A DNA stretch of 64,000 bases from Drosophila persimilis (Eukaryota > Arthropoda > Insecta > Diptera > Drosophilidae). Both the position numbers and the translations under genes were made by a program. Below the pieces are notes generated by a model. The model was not told the origin of the DNA. It searched no databases and worked only from the letters and a program-made list of their open reading frames with translations. Shown here piece after piece: positions 34,083 through 44,789 of the stretch. Each line of letters begins with the position of its first letter. Positions within the stretch are counted from its first letter, which is position 1. The stretch is taken from positions 1,116,001 through 1,180,000 of the forward strand of contig NW_020825321.1 of assembly GCF_003286085.1 (NCBI RefSeq). Reading direction: 5' to 3'.

Positions 34083-34310
34083 ATGACGACGCTCGAAGAT
34101 TTAAAACGGCAACGGAGCAATATAAAACGCAATATAACTCGGATCAAATCTGTGGTTGATGCTAAATCGGAAACCCCGATATGCAATGATGAGCTTCGCT
34201 ATCGGTTGAACATCTTAGAACGTATTTTAAGAATGTTTTTAATGTCCAAACTAATATTGAAGACCTTAATCCGAGTGATGAAGGACGTGCAGATTTGGAA
34301 GATACATACA
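34083..34310 (+). pseudogene. N-terminal gag fragment of a plus-strand LTR retrotransposon
   Basis: ATG at 34083 after a 500-base leader (33582-34082). Reads MTTLEDLKRQRSNIKRNITR, then a helical segment with LRYRLNILE; a shift near 34225 moves it to a frame reading NVQTNIEDLNPSDEGR and DLEDTYK. Such Lys/Arg-rich helical starts are common in BEL/Pao gag and some Ty3-type gag. The fragment is cut off at about 34310 where the 3' LTR of gypsy-3 begins, so gypsy-3 probably inserted into this gag. Its continuation is not in the window. Confidence 0.55.
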
Positions 34311-34665
34311 AGTAAATAATATGTTTTCGGGTTATTTGGAATAATATGATGAACACTTTATTCGTAATTATGAGTTGCTATAAACCACAAGGCTAACACC
34401 GAAAAATGTAATTGCCACTCGGCGGATCAATATAAAAGTAAACTTAATGTACCCAAACTCCCGGTCTCGAGCCCTCGCTCATCGTCCGCCGTGCCCGTCG
34501 CAGTTCATCAGAAACGCTGACATTGCGCCTCGTGTCTGGTGTCCGATGCAGGCTGGCATCCGGCGGTGTCGGCGGCCGCGCTCCCACGGTCAGCGAATCT
34601 GCCTACTCAGTGATCTTGCAGAAATCGCTCCGACCAGTGGCCAATTTGGTTAAGGTTTGTTAACT
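34311..34665 (-). repeat. 3' LTR of gypsy-3
   Basis: The minus-strand start AGTTAACAAACC is typical of gypsy LTRs and follows a purine run GAAGGAGGGAGT. The left end is set at AGTAAATAAT (34311) because the polyadenylation signal (plus CTTTATT, 34356-34362) then lies inside the LTR. AGTTGCTA at 34373 is the alternative. Confidence 0.6.
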
Positions 34666-34733
34666 ACTCCCTCCTTCAAGACTTGGCCGTCCTCGGTCAA
34701 GCCCAAGTTCTTCAGCACTTGGAAGATTCCACT

Positions 34734-35449
34734 TCAGAAGATTCCAGCTATGATGGCGCATATGAGTACGCCTACGGCTACGGCTATCACGGGTCCGGTG
34801 ACAAGGCCCGTCTGAACTTCAGCGATGCGTTCTAAATGTTCCTCGCTGAGTTTGTGGAGGTATGGCAGGCTCAGTAGAGTTTGGTGCCGGGTGACGTTGA
34901 TTCTCGTGGCCACTGTCACACCTGGGAGCCTTTTCGGCACGCTATTGAAGTTGGTGCAGGCGACCTGGTCAAAAGTTACCAGGTACGTTCCCGTAATTCG
35001 GCGTTCCGGGCCATTGTCAATGGTCACGATGGCATGTGCGGCGTTGATTATTACCACGCCCTCATCTACTTCGACGATCGGGGCAGATCGTTGGGTTGTG
35101 TGTCGCAGTGGGCTACTGCGACGGAGTGCAGCTCTTGGGCACAGTTGTTTGTCGGTGCCGCCTTGCAAAAGGCAAGGTTTGGGAGCCCTTTCCATGACGT
35201 GACTGCAATGAGCTTGCTGTCGCACTCCGCTACGATGTTCTCTGGCACTCGGATTATTACCCCGCTATGGTCGACAGGAAACATAGTTATTTTCTTACAA
35301 ATGTAATTAGGTCTAGGCATTTCGATTACGAATATTATTAATTCTTTGTTAACTACGGCCCTCACATTGGCAGCGCCCATTAATTGGGTTACGCTGATAC
35401 CGGTAGAACTTTTATTCAAAATCGCCTCAAAATCATCGCTGTCAATGAT
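34734..35449 (-). pseudogene. gypsy-3 env, C-terminal part
   Basis: Minus-strand frames MNKSSTGISVTQLMGAANVR (35419) and, after a shift near 35070, a frame to 34734. Cysteine-containing ectodomain, then a hydrophobic segment of about 18 residues near the end (around 34795-34735) that fits the membrane anchor of an errantivirus envelope protein. The reading continues on the far side of LOA-2 (47319) and BEL-2 (57606). Errantivirus env derives from baculovirus-type fusion proteins and acts at the cell surface; this copy is fragmented and inactive. Confidence 0.7.
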
Positions 35450-35456
35450 AGCCGGG

Positions 35457-37660
35457 TTAGGTTAGGTTAAGTTCAGGAGGTAGCTTGCAGCAGTGATAAA
35501 ACACCCCTAAGCTCACTTGGACCTGTAGAAAGGTCCGCTGTGATGCCGTATGGGCGTGGGCCCCTTCACAATGCCTTAAAACCGTGGAAAACAAGCTGTT
35601 GCAAACATTAAGGGCAGTCCCATCCGGAGGCTTGGATGAATTTGGACAAGGTCCTTGGTTTGATTTCGAACAGGTCCGAAATGTCCGTGAGGAAAGCGGC
35701 CCCGAGAGTACGAAGACGACGATTTCCAAGGGCCGGGCAGTGGCAGAAGAAATGGGGGACCGATTCCTCCTCTTCCTCGTCGCGACAACTCCTGCAGAAG
35801 TTGTTGTGAGGGATTGACAGTCTAGAGGCATGAGTGCCGATCTGCCAGTGTCCCGTAATGGCTCGAGTAACTGCAGAGCACTGTGCTCTGCTGAGAGCTT
35901 CTTCGATCGATATGGCCATATCAATCTTGAGACTATACAGGAGACGGTTTGCTGCCATCTCCTATTGGCATTTTGCTCGAACAATTCGTGTGTGAGGAGC
36001 CTGCACTTTGCCAGAGGCATCGCTACCTGCTTCCTCTCCGATAGGAGCGGAGTCGTAGTACCCTGCCTGGCCAGCCCGTCGGCGGCGTCGTTCCTGTCCC
36101 TGTGACCTGGGACCCGTATAAGGAAGAGATCTAACTGCTCTGCGATCTCGTGCAGAGACCTGCGGTAGTCATTTACAGTCGCTGAGTTCGACGATATTGA
36201 GCCCAAAGCTTTAATAGCTGCTTGGCTGTCCGAGAAGACGCACACTAAGTGCGTGTCTAGACGTAGTTTGGAGACTATAGAAATGGCCTCCTTGATGGCT
36301 ACAACCTCCGCTTGGAACACACTGCAAGCAACCTGAAGCAATAACTGATGTTCAGTTCGCTGCAGTAGATTCCGCCTCCCACGCGGCCGTCTAACTTTGA
36401 GCCATCAGTGTAGAAGTGAACCGCATTTACGGGTCCTGGTCATCTCCCAGTCATCCCTAGGTGGGATTGATACCTGGAAAGGCGTCGAGAGGTGATCACT
36501 AGGGATACAATAATCTGTCCTCTCTGGTAATTGCGGAAGTCTCGTCAGGATTCCCGAGTGCCCAACCGCGGACGCTTTCCACAGTCTGGCTTCTCTCATT
36601 CTGAGTGCGGAAAGTGTTGCCACCTTCCTTCCCATGAGATCTATGGGGAGGAGGTCCAGCACAGTATCCAGGGCTTCCCCTGGAGTAGTGCGTAGCCAGC
36701 CAGTTATGCATAGCTCTGCCATGCGTTGAACTCTGCTGAGTTTATTGAGGCATGTCCTTTGTCTAGGGCTGGCCACCATACCACCACTCCATAGAGCATG
36801 ATCGGTCGTATGATGGCGGTGTAAAGCCACCGAACTATATAGGGGTTCATTCCCCATTTTAGTCCGATGGCTTTCCTGCAAGTATAGAGGGCTACTGTGG
36901 CCTTCTTTACTCTATCCTCTATACTCAATATTCAGTCGAGCTTTCTATCGAGGATTAGGCCAAGATACTTGTCGTTGTTGCTGAAGACTAGCGCTTCCCC
37001 ACATAGTCTTGGGGGAATCAGTGCCGGAACTTTGTACTTCCTTGTGAAGAGCACCAGTTCCGTTTTAGACGGGTTGACGCCTAGACGGCATTTGTCTGCC
37101 CATTTTGACATCTTCATGAGTGTGCTTGTCAGGCACTCACACAGCGTCTGCGGGAATTTACCCGAGAATGCTATAGTAACATCGTCCGCATACGCCACCA
37201 CGCGGCAGCCACCCCCCTCTATCTCCCGCAGCAGTTCGTTCACTGCCACGTTCCATAGGAGGGGGGAGAGGACTCCGACCTGCGGGATGACTGCTGTCAA
37301 ATCTGGTGGATGTTGACGTCCCCAGTGAAGTCTCAACCGTCCTGAATTGTAGCATCTGATCTGTCGAGGAAGGCTACTGGGGTGTACTCCTTACAGTTGA
37401 GGGGCGCTTGTATGATCGAGGTGATCGTGTGTAAAGCCGTTTCGGTGGATCTTCCCTTCCGATAGGCATGCTGGGAGTCTGAGATTAGACTAGGCGGAAT
37501 ATTCGCCTTGAGATGCATCCCCAAAACCCATTCCATTGTCTTCAGAAGGAAAGTCGATAGACTAATGGGTCTGAAATCTTTGGGGGCAGTGTGCGAGGGC
37601 TTGTCTGCCTTGAGAATGAAGACGACTTTGGTATGAAGCCAGGCTTACGGGATATATCCA
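35457..37660 (-). pseudogene. LOA-2 ORF2, 3' part: reverse transcriptase and RNase H
   Basis: Reverse transcriptase pieces: HTKVVFILKADKPSHTAPKD (about 37640-37590), AYRKGRSTETALHTI (37470), VAYADDVTIAF with YADD at 37181-37192, then WLYTAIIRPIMLYGVVVWW (36850). RNase H shows VCVFSDSQAAIKALGS and LFLIRVPGHRDRNDAADGLA (36240-36070). A zinc-knuckle end CRSCRDEEEE...HFFCHC lies at about 35800-35740. Frames change near 37335, 36930, 36350 and 35930, and a TAA follows GYIP at the ERV-4 junction. More diverged from LOA-1 than the shared tail would suggest. Confidence 0.78.
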
Positions 37661-37688
37661 TGGGATATATATCCATATATATATATAT

Positions 37689-38283
37689 AGTTAAATATCC
37701 GCAACTCGATTTTAAGTTTTTTAACAAAGACTTTTATTTTACAACTTAAATATCTTTATGTTACAAGATTTAAATGAATTCCCCGACTTGACTTTCGGTC
37801 TGCTTGTCTCAAACGGAACTGATCTCTCTGCTGCTGGCTAGTTTCCATGAGCCCTTCTCTTGGAACTCCCGACTCTGGCTTCGGGCGTTGCTTTCCTCGG
37901 CTGCATCTTCGTGTCGGTGGCGTACGTGCCTGGATCGATATTTGGGGATGCGTCGGCTTTGATGAAAGGCATCCACTGCTGGCGATCGGTGTTGCATTAC
38001 ATGACGGAGCTAGGAATGTGATACTCCTTGGTTTTATGTCTAGCTTTGATTGGTCCTCATGAGTGGCGTGATTCTAAAGAATCGATTTCTCGAGAGTGGC
38101 GTGATTCTAATGTTGATGAAACAATGTGGTCCATTGTTTATATTATGGAGGGCCCTTGCTTGGAGTATGGGAAGAAACAGTTATTGATTCTTGAGTGGGG
38201 TCCTGTTACTTGTGTGGATGGGGTGGATGAATTGTACATAAACATAATGTGTATGGGATGTGGGGAATTATGGATATGTCACT
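37689..38283 (-). repeat. 3' LTR of ERV-4
   Basis: Plus-strand AGTTAAATATCC to GATATGTCACT; the adjoining minus-strand purine tract GTTGGGGG lies at 38284-38291. Confidence 0.92.
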
Positions 38284-38310
38284 CCCCCAACGTTTGTTAT
38301 TAGCCTGTCC

Positions 38311-39726
38311 CTAGGCGATTACCCTCGGGTATAGTGACGGGGTGTCAAGTGCGGTGGCTGAGGTTGGTTCCTCTTCTGCTTCTATTATAGGGTTTATACA
38401 TTTAACCGTGACTCTTTTAGAAGTTTTCGTAAATTTAACAGCTACATAACTTAGTAGTACTAATATAATTATGAAAAATGAAATTAGTAGACTTATTTGT
38501 AATAGGTTACTATATGTGGTGTATTGCATAATTATTTCATTAGTTTGGATATACGACAGTGGTTTTATTTTAGTTATGTTGTTGTTGACATAAACATTCT
38601 GGGCAAAATCTAACATTGTGTTTGATATTGTAAATTCATTTAATTGGATTGAACAGTTTTAGATTTTTATAATGGTATTTCCTTCCGCTATGATTTCTAG
38701 GTTTACACAATTCTGGTTTAGCGTTGTTTTTGGAAGATTCCATGTGATTAGTATATTGGGTTCAATAAAGTTTATTTGAAAGTTTTGAAAAGTTTTGGAA
38801 TATGGACATTTAGTGGGAGTTTGCATTAAAATTCCTTTTATACAATTGTCATTGGTTTTCAATCTAGTTTCTTTAACAAATACTTCTTCATTTTTTATGT
38901 AGTACTTGTCGTATGTCATATCTGTTAACATGTTATTTAATTCGTCTATATACGGAACGATTTTATAGATTGGTACTTTTGTAATGTCTTTGGGAATGTT
39001 GGAAATTATTAGAATTTCGTTGGTATCGGATTTTAGCCATGTGGAGGTTTTTATATTTAGTATTTTCTCAGAATTTATTTGTTCCAGGTAGTCTTGTTTT
39101 AATAATTTTGGATTAAATATACCGAGCCTAGTTAATTGCATACCTAGTTCTATATCTTCGATATATTCTGTGAAATGTTGTAGATTGAATATCAAAATTT
39201 CTATTTGTTGATTCCTGTCTTTTTCTTCATTTAGTTTGTTTATAACGTTTATTCCGCTATTAACTGCATCTATTACCAAATTTAGTTCATTCATTTGAAT
39301 GCTATGGCTGGCTAAATTTTATATTTTTTGTTCCAAATCGACTTTATCTTCCTGATCTAGTGTTCCAAAGAGATATTTGTAGGCTGTTCCTACTATATTG
39401 ATTAGGCCTCTTTTATTTCTTTTGGTTATTTTTAGCCCGTTCATTTCTCTTTGCAATTTGTCTACTAGATATTTTATTTGGATTATGTCCTGGAATTTAG
39501 TGGCTTGCCTTAACAAATTTTGGTATAGTTCTTCGGTTTTAGTTACATTAACAGTTAGATAATGGTATTCGTAATTGATAGGTATGTTAATCGATCCAGT
39601 TTTGAATATCATATATCCGTTTTGGGATTTTATAGGATTTATTTCTATGTTTTGGCCCTGTGCCATTACGATGGTAATTATGAGGAAGATGAGGATTTTA
39701 ATTGTGTTGAAGTTCGCCGATTCCAT
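38311..39726 (-). pseudogene. ERV-4 env with two in-frame stops
   Basis: Errantivirus envelope glycoprotein. Starts at ATG 39726 with a hydrophobic signal peptide ending near MAQG. A furin-type cleavage site (Lys/Arg-rich, then GLINIVG) lies around residue 105, followed by a fusion-peptide-like stretch and a helical region. A membrane anchor of about 20 hydrophobic residues (LLISFFIIILVLLSY) lies near 38480-38435, followed by a short cytoplasmic tail ending at 38311. It overlaps the end of the integrase frame by 29 bases. Two TAA codons at 39319-39321 and 38659-38661 interrupt an otherwise continuous frame, so it is inactive as written. Confidence 0.85.
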
Positions 39727-42700
39727 TAACTTCCTCGGTTTCTCTGGAATTATTATATTTGCTTCTATTAGATTTCTTCTTTTTCTTGAATTTTGATTTA
39801 TAATGAGTTATTTTCCTACCCCTATTCTTTTCTTCATAATGTTTTTCGTCTACCTGTCTAATTTCACCCGTCCTTTTGAAAGGATTTGTTACCTTAGACT
39901 TAACTAGAGGTGATAGTTTATAGCGGGTATCTACTTCATACTCTATGCGGTTTTTATTTAATTGAGTTATTTTATTCACTTCATTTAGTTGTGTGTCATA
40001 ATTAGGTGAGCCTGCATAAATGAATATATCAGCTGGTGTCCTATTTGTGGTATTATGTTTGGTTTTATGATTATAAGTATAAAGAATTAATTCAAACTTC
40101 GTTAATCTATCTTCTGTGTTATCCTCGCTAGATATTATTCTTAATTTTTCATTTATGAAAGCTTTCTACGTCAGATATTCCATTTTTGCTGGAAGTGATC
40201 TCTATTTTGACGTTTTCCGCATTCAGTCATGCTTGCAATGCTGTGCACATAAAAGCTGAATCTTTATCGGCTTTGATTTCAATTGGTTTGCCCATCTCGT
40301 TAAAAACTTTCATGATGGCTCTTTTTGCTTCTAACCAGTCACGACTTTTTACTTCTACAAGAGTGGCAAACTTCGAGTATACGTCAATACATGATAGGAA
40401 CTGTTGGTTACCAACCATATAGAAATCCATGACGTATTTCTCTCTGATGTTCAGTATTTCCGGTGTAGTTTCGAATGCCAACTTCGTATTTCTATGTTCT
40501 GTTTTGGCAATATTACAAGTAGGACATTCGTTTATGATGTTTTGGATTAGTTTTTGATAATCCGGGTAATAGTATTTTCCCCTAAACCAATTGACGGTTT
40601 TCTCTATCCCTGGATGGAGTAAGCCTTTATGATTCTTTAATATGGTTACTTTAAATTCAGCGTAATTCTGAATATCTAGGAGTTTCGTGCTTGATTTAAT
40701 AGCTTTGGTTATATTGTTAGAATTAATGATTTCTAAATAGGCTTTTTGGAATGGAGGAAAATCTGTTTCGTTATGGAAATATAATGCGCTCATTTTGGTG
40801 CATAGATATTCCTTTATTATATCCTTCGCTAAGGTGTTAGTCATTTCCTTATACGTGATCTTGATGATTAGCTTGTGAAAATAACGAATTGTTTCTACCT
40901 TATCTTCATTGCCTTTTATTAGCTCAATTTGCCGATTGTAATAGTTAATTGGTCTTTCCGTGATAGCAATGTGATTTAGATTGTCTTCCTGTGCGCTATG
41001 TACAGTTGCACCAACGCTATTGGAAGCTTCTCCCAGGAGATTTTCATTAATCTTTACCCTTGATAAGGCATCAGCTACATGATTTTCTTTGCCTGGTAGA
41101 TATTTCATTTTAAAATCAAACTCATTCAGTTTTATTTTCCACCTTTGTAATTTCATATTTGGCTCCTTGAGGTTGTTCAACCAAATCAAGGGTTTATGAT
41201 CGCTTTGTATCTCGAATGTTCTACCGAACAGGTATGAACGGAAATACTTGGTTGCCCATACGATCGCTAATAATTCCTTTTCGATGGCTGAATAGTTTAT
41301 TTCATGTTCATTTAGGGTTCTGCTAGCGTAGCAGATCGGTTTGTGTTCTTGTGACAAAACCGCTCCCAATGCTATGTTACTAGCGTCGGTTGTTACCGTG
41401 AACATTTTGTCAAAGTCTGGGAACGCAAGGATAGGGTCTGAGGTGATGAGTACTTTTAGTCTCTCAAATGCCTCGACGTACTTTTCTTCCTTGGGGTCTA
41501 TGACAGCTCCTTTCTTTAGTTTGAGTGTCATGGGTTTTGCTATGTTTGCAAAATTAGGAATGAATTTCCTGTAGAACCCGCACAGACCTAAGAATGACTT
41601 TATTTGTTTAGTTGTTTCTGGTATTGGAAATTTGACAATGGCAGAGATTTTGCCTGGATTTGGTACTATTCCTTCAGTAGTGACTACATGACCTAGGAAT
41701 TCAGTTTCCTTTTTCATGAATTCACATTTATCCATTTGTAGCTTCAAGTTGGCGTCTCTCAACTTTCCAAATACTCTCCTTAGTGACAACAAGTGTTCTT
41801 CCAATGAAGTGGAAAATATAATGATGTCATCTAAGTATACAAAGCAATCTTTGAAGATTAACTCTTCTAGCAGATTGTTCATAAATCTTTGGAAGGTAGC
41901 TGGCGCAGTGGTTAGCCCAAAGGGCATACGAGTGAACTCGTAATGTCCATGCTTAGTGGAGAACGCAGTTTTGGGGATTGAGCTAGGTTCCATGGGTATT
42001 TGATGGAAACCTTTTGCTAAATCGATTGTCGTAAAATACTGACATTTACCTAGTTTGTCTAGGATTTCATCCATTCTTGGAGTTGGGAATTTGTCCTTAA
42101 CTGTTATTTCATTTAGACTTCTATAGTCTACTACCATTCGATATTTTTGCTTTCCTGAAGAATCTATCTTCTTCGGAATCATAGATATGGGCGAGCAGTA
42201 AGGAGAATTCGACTTTCGAATTATTCCCTGCCTGATCATATCTTTGATTTGCTGGTTTACCTCCTGATCATGTATCTGGGCATATTTGTATGGTCGTCTG
42301 TAGACCGGGTCTTCATGTTGAGTTTTGATCTCGTGCTTGATTGTACTTGTGAAAGTCAAATTGTCACCTTCTCTGTACTGCACATCCTTAAACTCATATA
42401 AGACCTTCTTTAACTCTTCCCTCTCTTCGTCGTTTAAGTGTTCCAATCTTAATTGATTACATTCCCTTAATTCACTGTCTAGAGCGGAAGCGAAGTATTG
42501 ATCTCCATCTGGAGATGGGTCAAGGCACTTAGGTGCGATCTTCTCTTCTTTTGTAGAGGGATCAGTGCACTTCTGTGCGGTCTTGCCGGCTTCAATAGCT
42601 TCTCCACTCTGAATGATTGGGTACGACCTAGCTCCTAGTGTTACAGTGTCATTTCTGTAATCGATGACGGCTTTACTTGCCATCAAGTATTCTCTTCCTA

Positions 42701-42930
42701 ATAAAATATCATAATTTTCGGAAAAGTTATGTATGTAGAACTTTTGTTCGGACGGACATGTTTTGTTCGCATTCCTCATTATACTCTTAGTTAAACGGAC
42801 AGGTCCATTGATGGTATGGACCGTAAGGTTATCGTCTTTTATCTCGGAATCTGTATAATTTTCTTTCATGATGTTGATCGATGATCCCGAGTCAGCGATA
42901 CACCTTAATATTCTTTTATTAATGGTAATG
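39698..42930 (-). pseudogene. ERV-4 pol: protease, reverse transcriptase, RNase H, integrase
   Basis: Begins in the overlap with the gag end (about 42935) in another frame, as for a frameshift product. Protease CIADSGSSINIM (about 42900). Reverse transcriptase (DYRSLNEITVKDKFPTPRMD, RMPFGLTTAPATF) has YLDD at 41826-41837. RNase H has TTDASNIALGAVLSQ and ENHVADALSR (about 41050). Integrase has the zinc finger (HKGLLHPG to CPTCNIAK, 40630-40500), MDFY and KADKDSAF. The frame is open for 880 codons to 40227, then shifted. After about 250 bases of broken frame the basic integrase tail is read at 39979-39698. Apart from this, pol is well preserved. Confidence 0.9.
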
Positions 42931-42931
42931 T

Positions 42932-43888
42932 TTATATAGGGTCCTCCTCGGTTTCTTCCGAGGCGGCTTGATGAAAATTTACGTCCATCTTCGTTTGGCC
43001 ACTCTGGCTCTCCCTCCCTCTTTTAGTAGGTTGGTTGGGTCCACTCCCACTAGCTTGGTTTTGAGATATTTGCTGATTGAATGGATTCTGAGCCCTACCT
43101 TGATTCAAGGAATTTTTGAACTCATTGTATAATCCAGGATTTTGGGAATTTTGATTTTGATTTGTTCGATTAGTCTGACCTGTTCCAGATGAACTCTGAG
43201 TTTGATTGTGATAGTTAGTAGTATTATAATTTGGATAATAGTTTCCAACATTCTTTCGATTTGATTGAGACGATTTCGATTGATCTTTATTTGTACCTGA
43301 ATCTGTTGTACTAGCTTCGTACAATCCTTCTTCTTGTGCTGCCTTCTTAAGATTAGACAGTGTGGTAATATCTTTTCTTGCTAAGGTCATGAACATTCTG
43401 TCAGGAAGTTTTCGAGTAATGACATCTTTAATTGTGTTGTTCAAAGCGTTTTTATAAATGACATTATTTTCTGGTATGTTTTCTAAGTTTAGCTTATTGT
43501 TTATTAATAATGCTTTTATCTCTAATTCTTCTATAAACTTACGAAGACTGCCGTTGAATCTGGTGGTGTATAGTTGTCGTAAGAGTTCTTCATATGGAGT
43601 GTGATTTTTGAACTCGTTGATCAGCGCCGTCTTCAGTTCGAGCCACGTGTTGGGTTGTATCATTTGCGATATGCGTTGTGCCTCTCCTGACAGTTGGATC
43701 TCGGTCGCTCCAAATAGGATCCTTTGTTGGCGAAGATCTTCAGTTGGATATAATCCGCATACATATTCTATTCGTTTGATAAATGAGCTTAGCTGTCCAG
43801 ATGAACAGTCATAGGCAGGTATTTGTCGGATCGACAGCAGTGCCTGGTTCAAGTGGATTCCGCTCAATGATAGTGGTGGTAACGCCAT
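42932..43888 (-). CDS. ERV-4 gag, 318 residues, intact frame
   Basis: ATG at 43888 about 300 bases after the LTR; stop at 42932. The N-terminal two thirds form a capsid-like helical domain (AYDCSSGQLSSFIKRIEYVC, WLELKTALINEF). The C-terminal third is Asn/Gln/Ser-rich (NYNTTNYHNQTQ) and has no zinc knuckle, which is normal for 17.6/297-type gag. No break is visible, so this is the only full-length undisrupted retroviral frame in the window. Role: particle assembly. Confidence 0.88.
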   Translation of the reverse strand: MALPPLSLSGIHLNQALLSIRQIPAYDCSSGQLSSFIKRIEYVCGLYPTEDLRQQRILFGATEIQLSGEAQRISQMIQPNTWLELKTALINEFKNHTPYEELLRQLYTTRFNGSLRKFIEELEIKALLINNKLNLENIPENNVIYKNALNNTIKDVITRKLPDRMFMTLARKDITTLSNLKKAAQEEGLYEASTTDSGTNKDQSKSSQSNRKNVGNYYPNYNTTNYHNQTQSSSGTGQTNRTNQNQNSQNPGLYNEFKNSLNQGRAQNPFNQQISQNQASGSGPNQPTKRGRESQSGQTKMDVNFHQAASEETEEDPI

Positions 43889-44193
43889 GTTGTTGGTGTT
43901 GATTGGGTTTTGTTTTGTTTTAGTTTTTAACTTTATTTTGGTTCACTTGTAAGTTTTTTTGATTTTGTATTAAGTGTTTCACTGTCCTTGGTGATTCACT
44001 ATCTCCGCTTACTTCAGTTCACTTAAATTAGTTTTGAAAATCGTATGTGCTTGCAGCACATAGGTTGTTTGGCGGATTTCACAATTTTATTAACGATTCC
44101 GGGATTACGTGATCACAGTAATTATAAATTACACAAGCTGACCATTACCGAAATATAGGTGTTAATTTTAAACGAAATCCTACCGACTGCGCC

Positions 44194-44789
44194 AGTTAAA
44201 TATCCGCAACTCGATTTTAAGTTTTTAAAAAAGACTTTTATTTTACAAACTTAAATATCTTTATGTCACAAGATTTTAAATGAATTCCCCGACTTGACTT
44301 TGGGTCTGCTTGTCTCAAACGGAACTGATCTCTCTGCTGCTGGCTAGTTTCCATGAGCCCTTCTCTTGGAACTCCCGACTCTGGCTTCGGGCGTTGCTTT
44401 CCTCGGCTGCATCTTCGTGTCGGTGGCGTACGTGCCTGGATCGATATTTGGGGATGCGTCGGCTTTGATGAAAGGCATCCACTGCTGGCGATCGGTGTTG
44501 CATTACCTGACGGAGCTAGGAATGTGATACTCCTTGGTTTTATGTATAGCTTTGATTGGTCCTCATGAGTGGCGTGATTCTAAAGAATCGATTTCTCGAG
44601 AGTGGCGTGATTCTAATGTTGATGAAACAATGTGGTCCATTGTTTATATTATGGGGGGCCCTAGCTTGGAGTATGGGAAGAAACAGTTATTGATTCTTGA
44701 GTGGGGTCCTGTTACTTGTGTGGATGGGGTGGATGAATTGTACATAAACATAATGTGTATGGGATGTGGGGAATTATGGATATGTCACT
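44194..44789 (-). repeat. 5' LTR of ERV-4 with adjoining tRNA-Ser type primer site
   Basis: Plus AGTTAAATATCC to GATATGTCACT; the primer site reads TGGCGCAGTCGGTAGGA on the minus strand (plus 44178-44194, sharing one base with the LTR). The 289-base leader to gag (43889-44177) has nothing else. Confidence 0.92.

Larger units (their letters stand above)
37689..44789 (-). mobile_element. 17.6/297-like errantivirus ERV-4, full structure, 7101 bp
   Basis: LTRs 37689-38283 and 44194-44789 (595/596 bp, about ten differences by eye) begin AGTGACATATCC and end TTTAACT on the minus strand. The primer site TGGCGCAGTCGGTAGGA directly follows the 5' LTR; this tRNA-Ser type site is known from 17.6 and 297. 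A purine run TTGGGGG precedes the 3' LTR. Gag, pol and env occur in overlapping frames with few breaks. It lies in an (AT)n stretch within LOA-2, the TATA-type target the gypsy group prefers, so the 4-bp duplication cannot be delimited. The youngest-looking insertion in its nest. Confidence 0.92.

Noticed and set aside
33696..34159. Plus-strand hydrophobic frames of 96 and 142 codons
   Set aside because: They fall in the leader of an LTR element before its gag; Phe/Leu-rich composition follows from T-rich sequence.
34083..34319. Host coding gene start
   Set aside because: It follows a tRNA-Lys primer site and LTR-like sequence and reads as gag; it is cut by an LTR.
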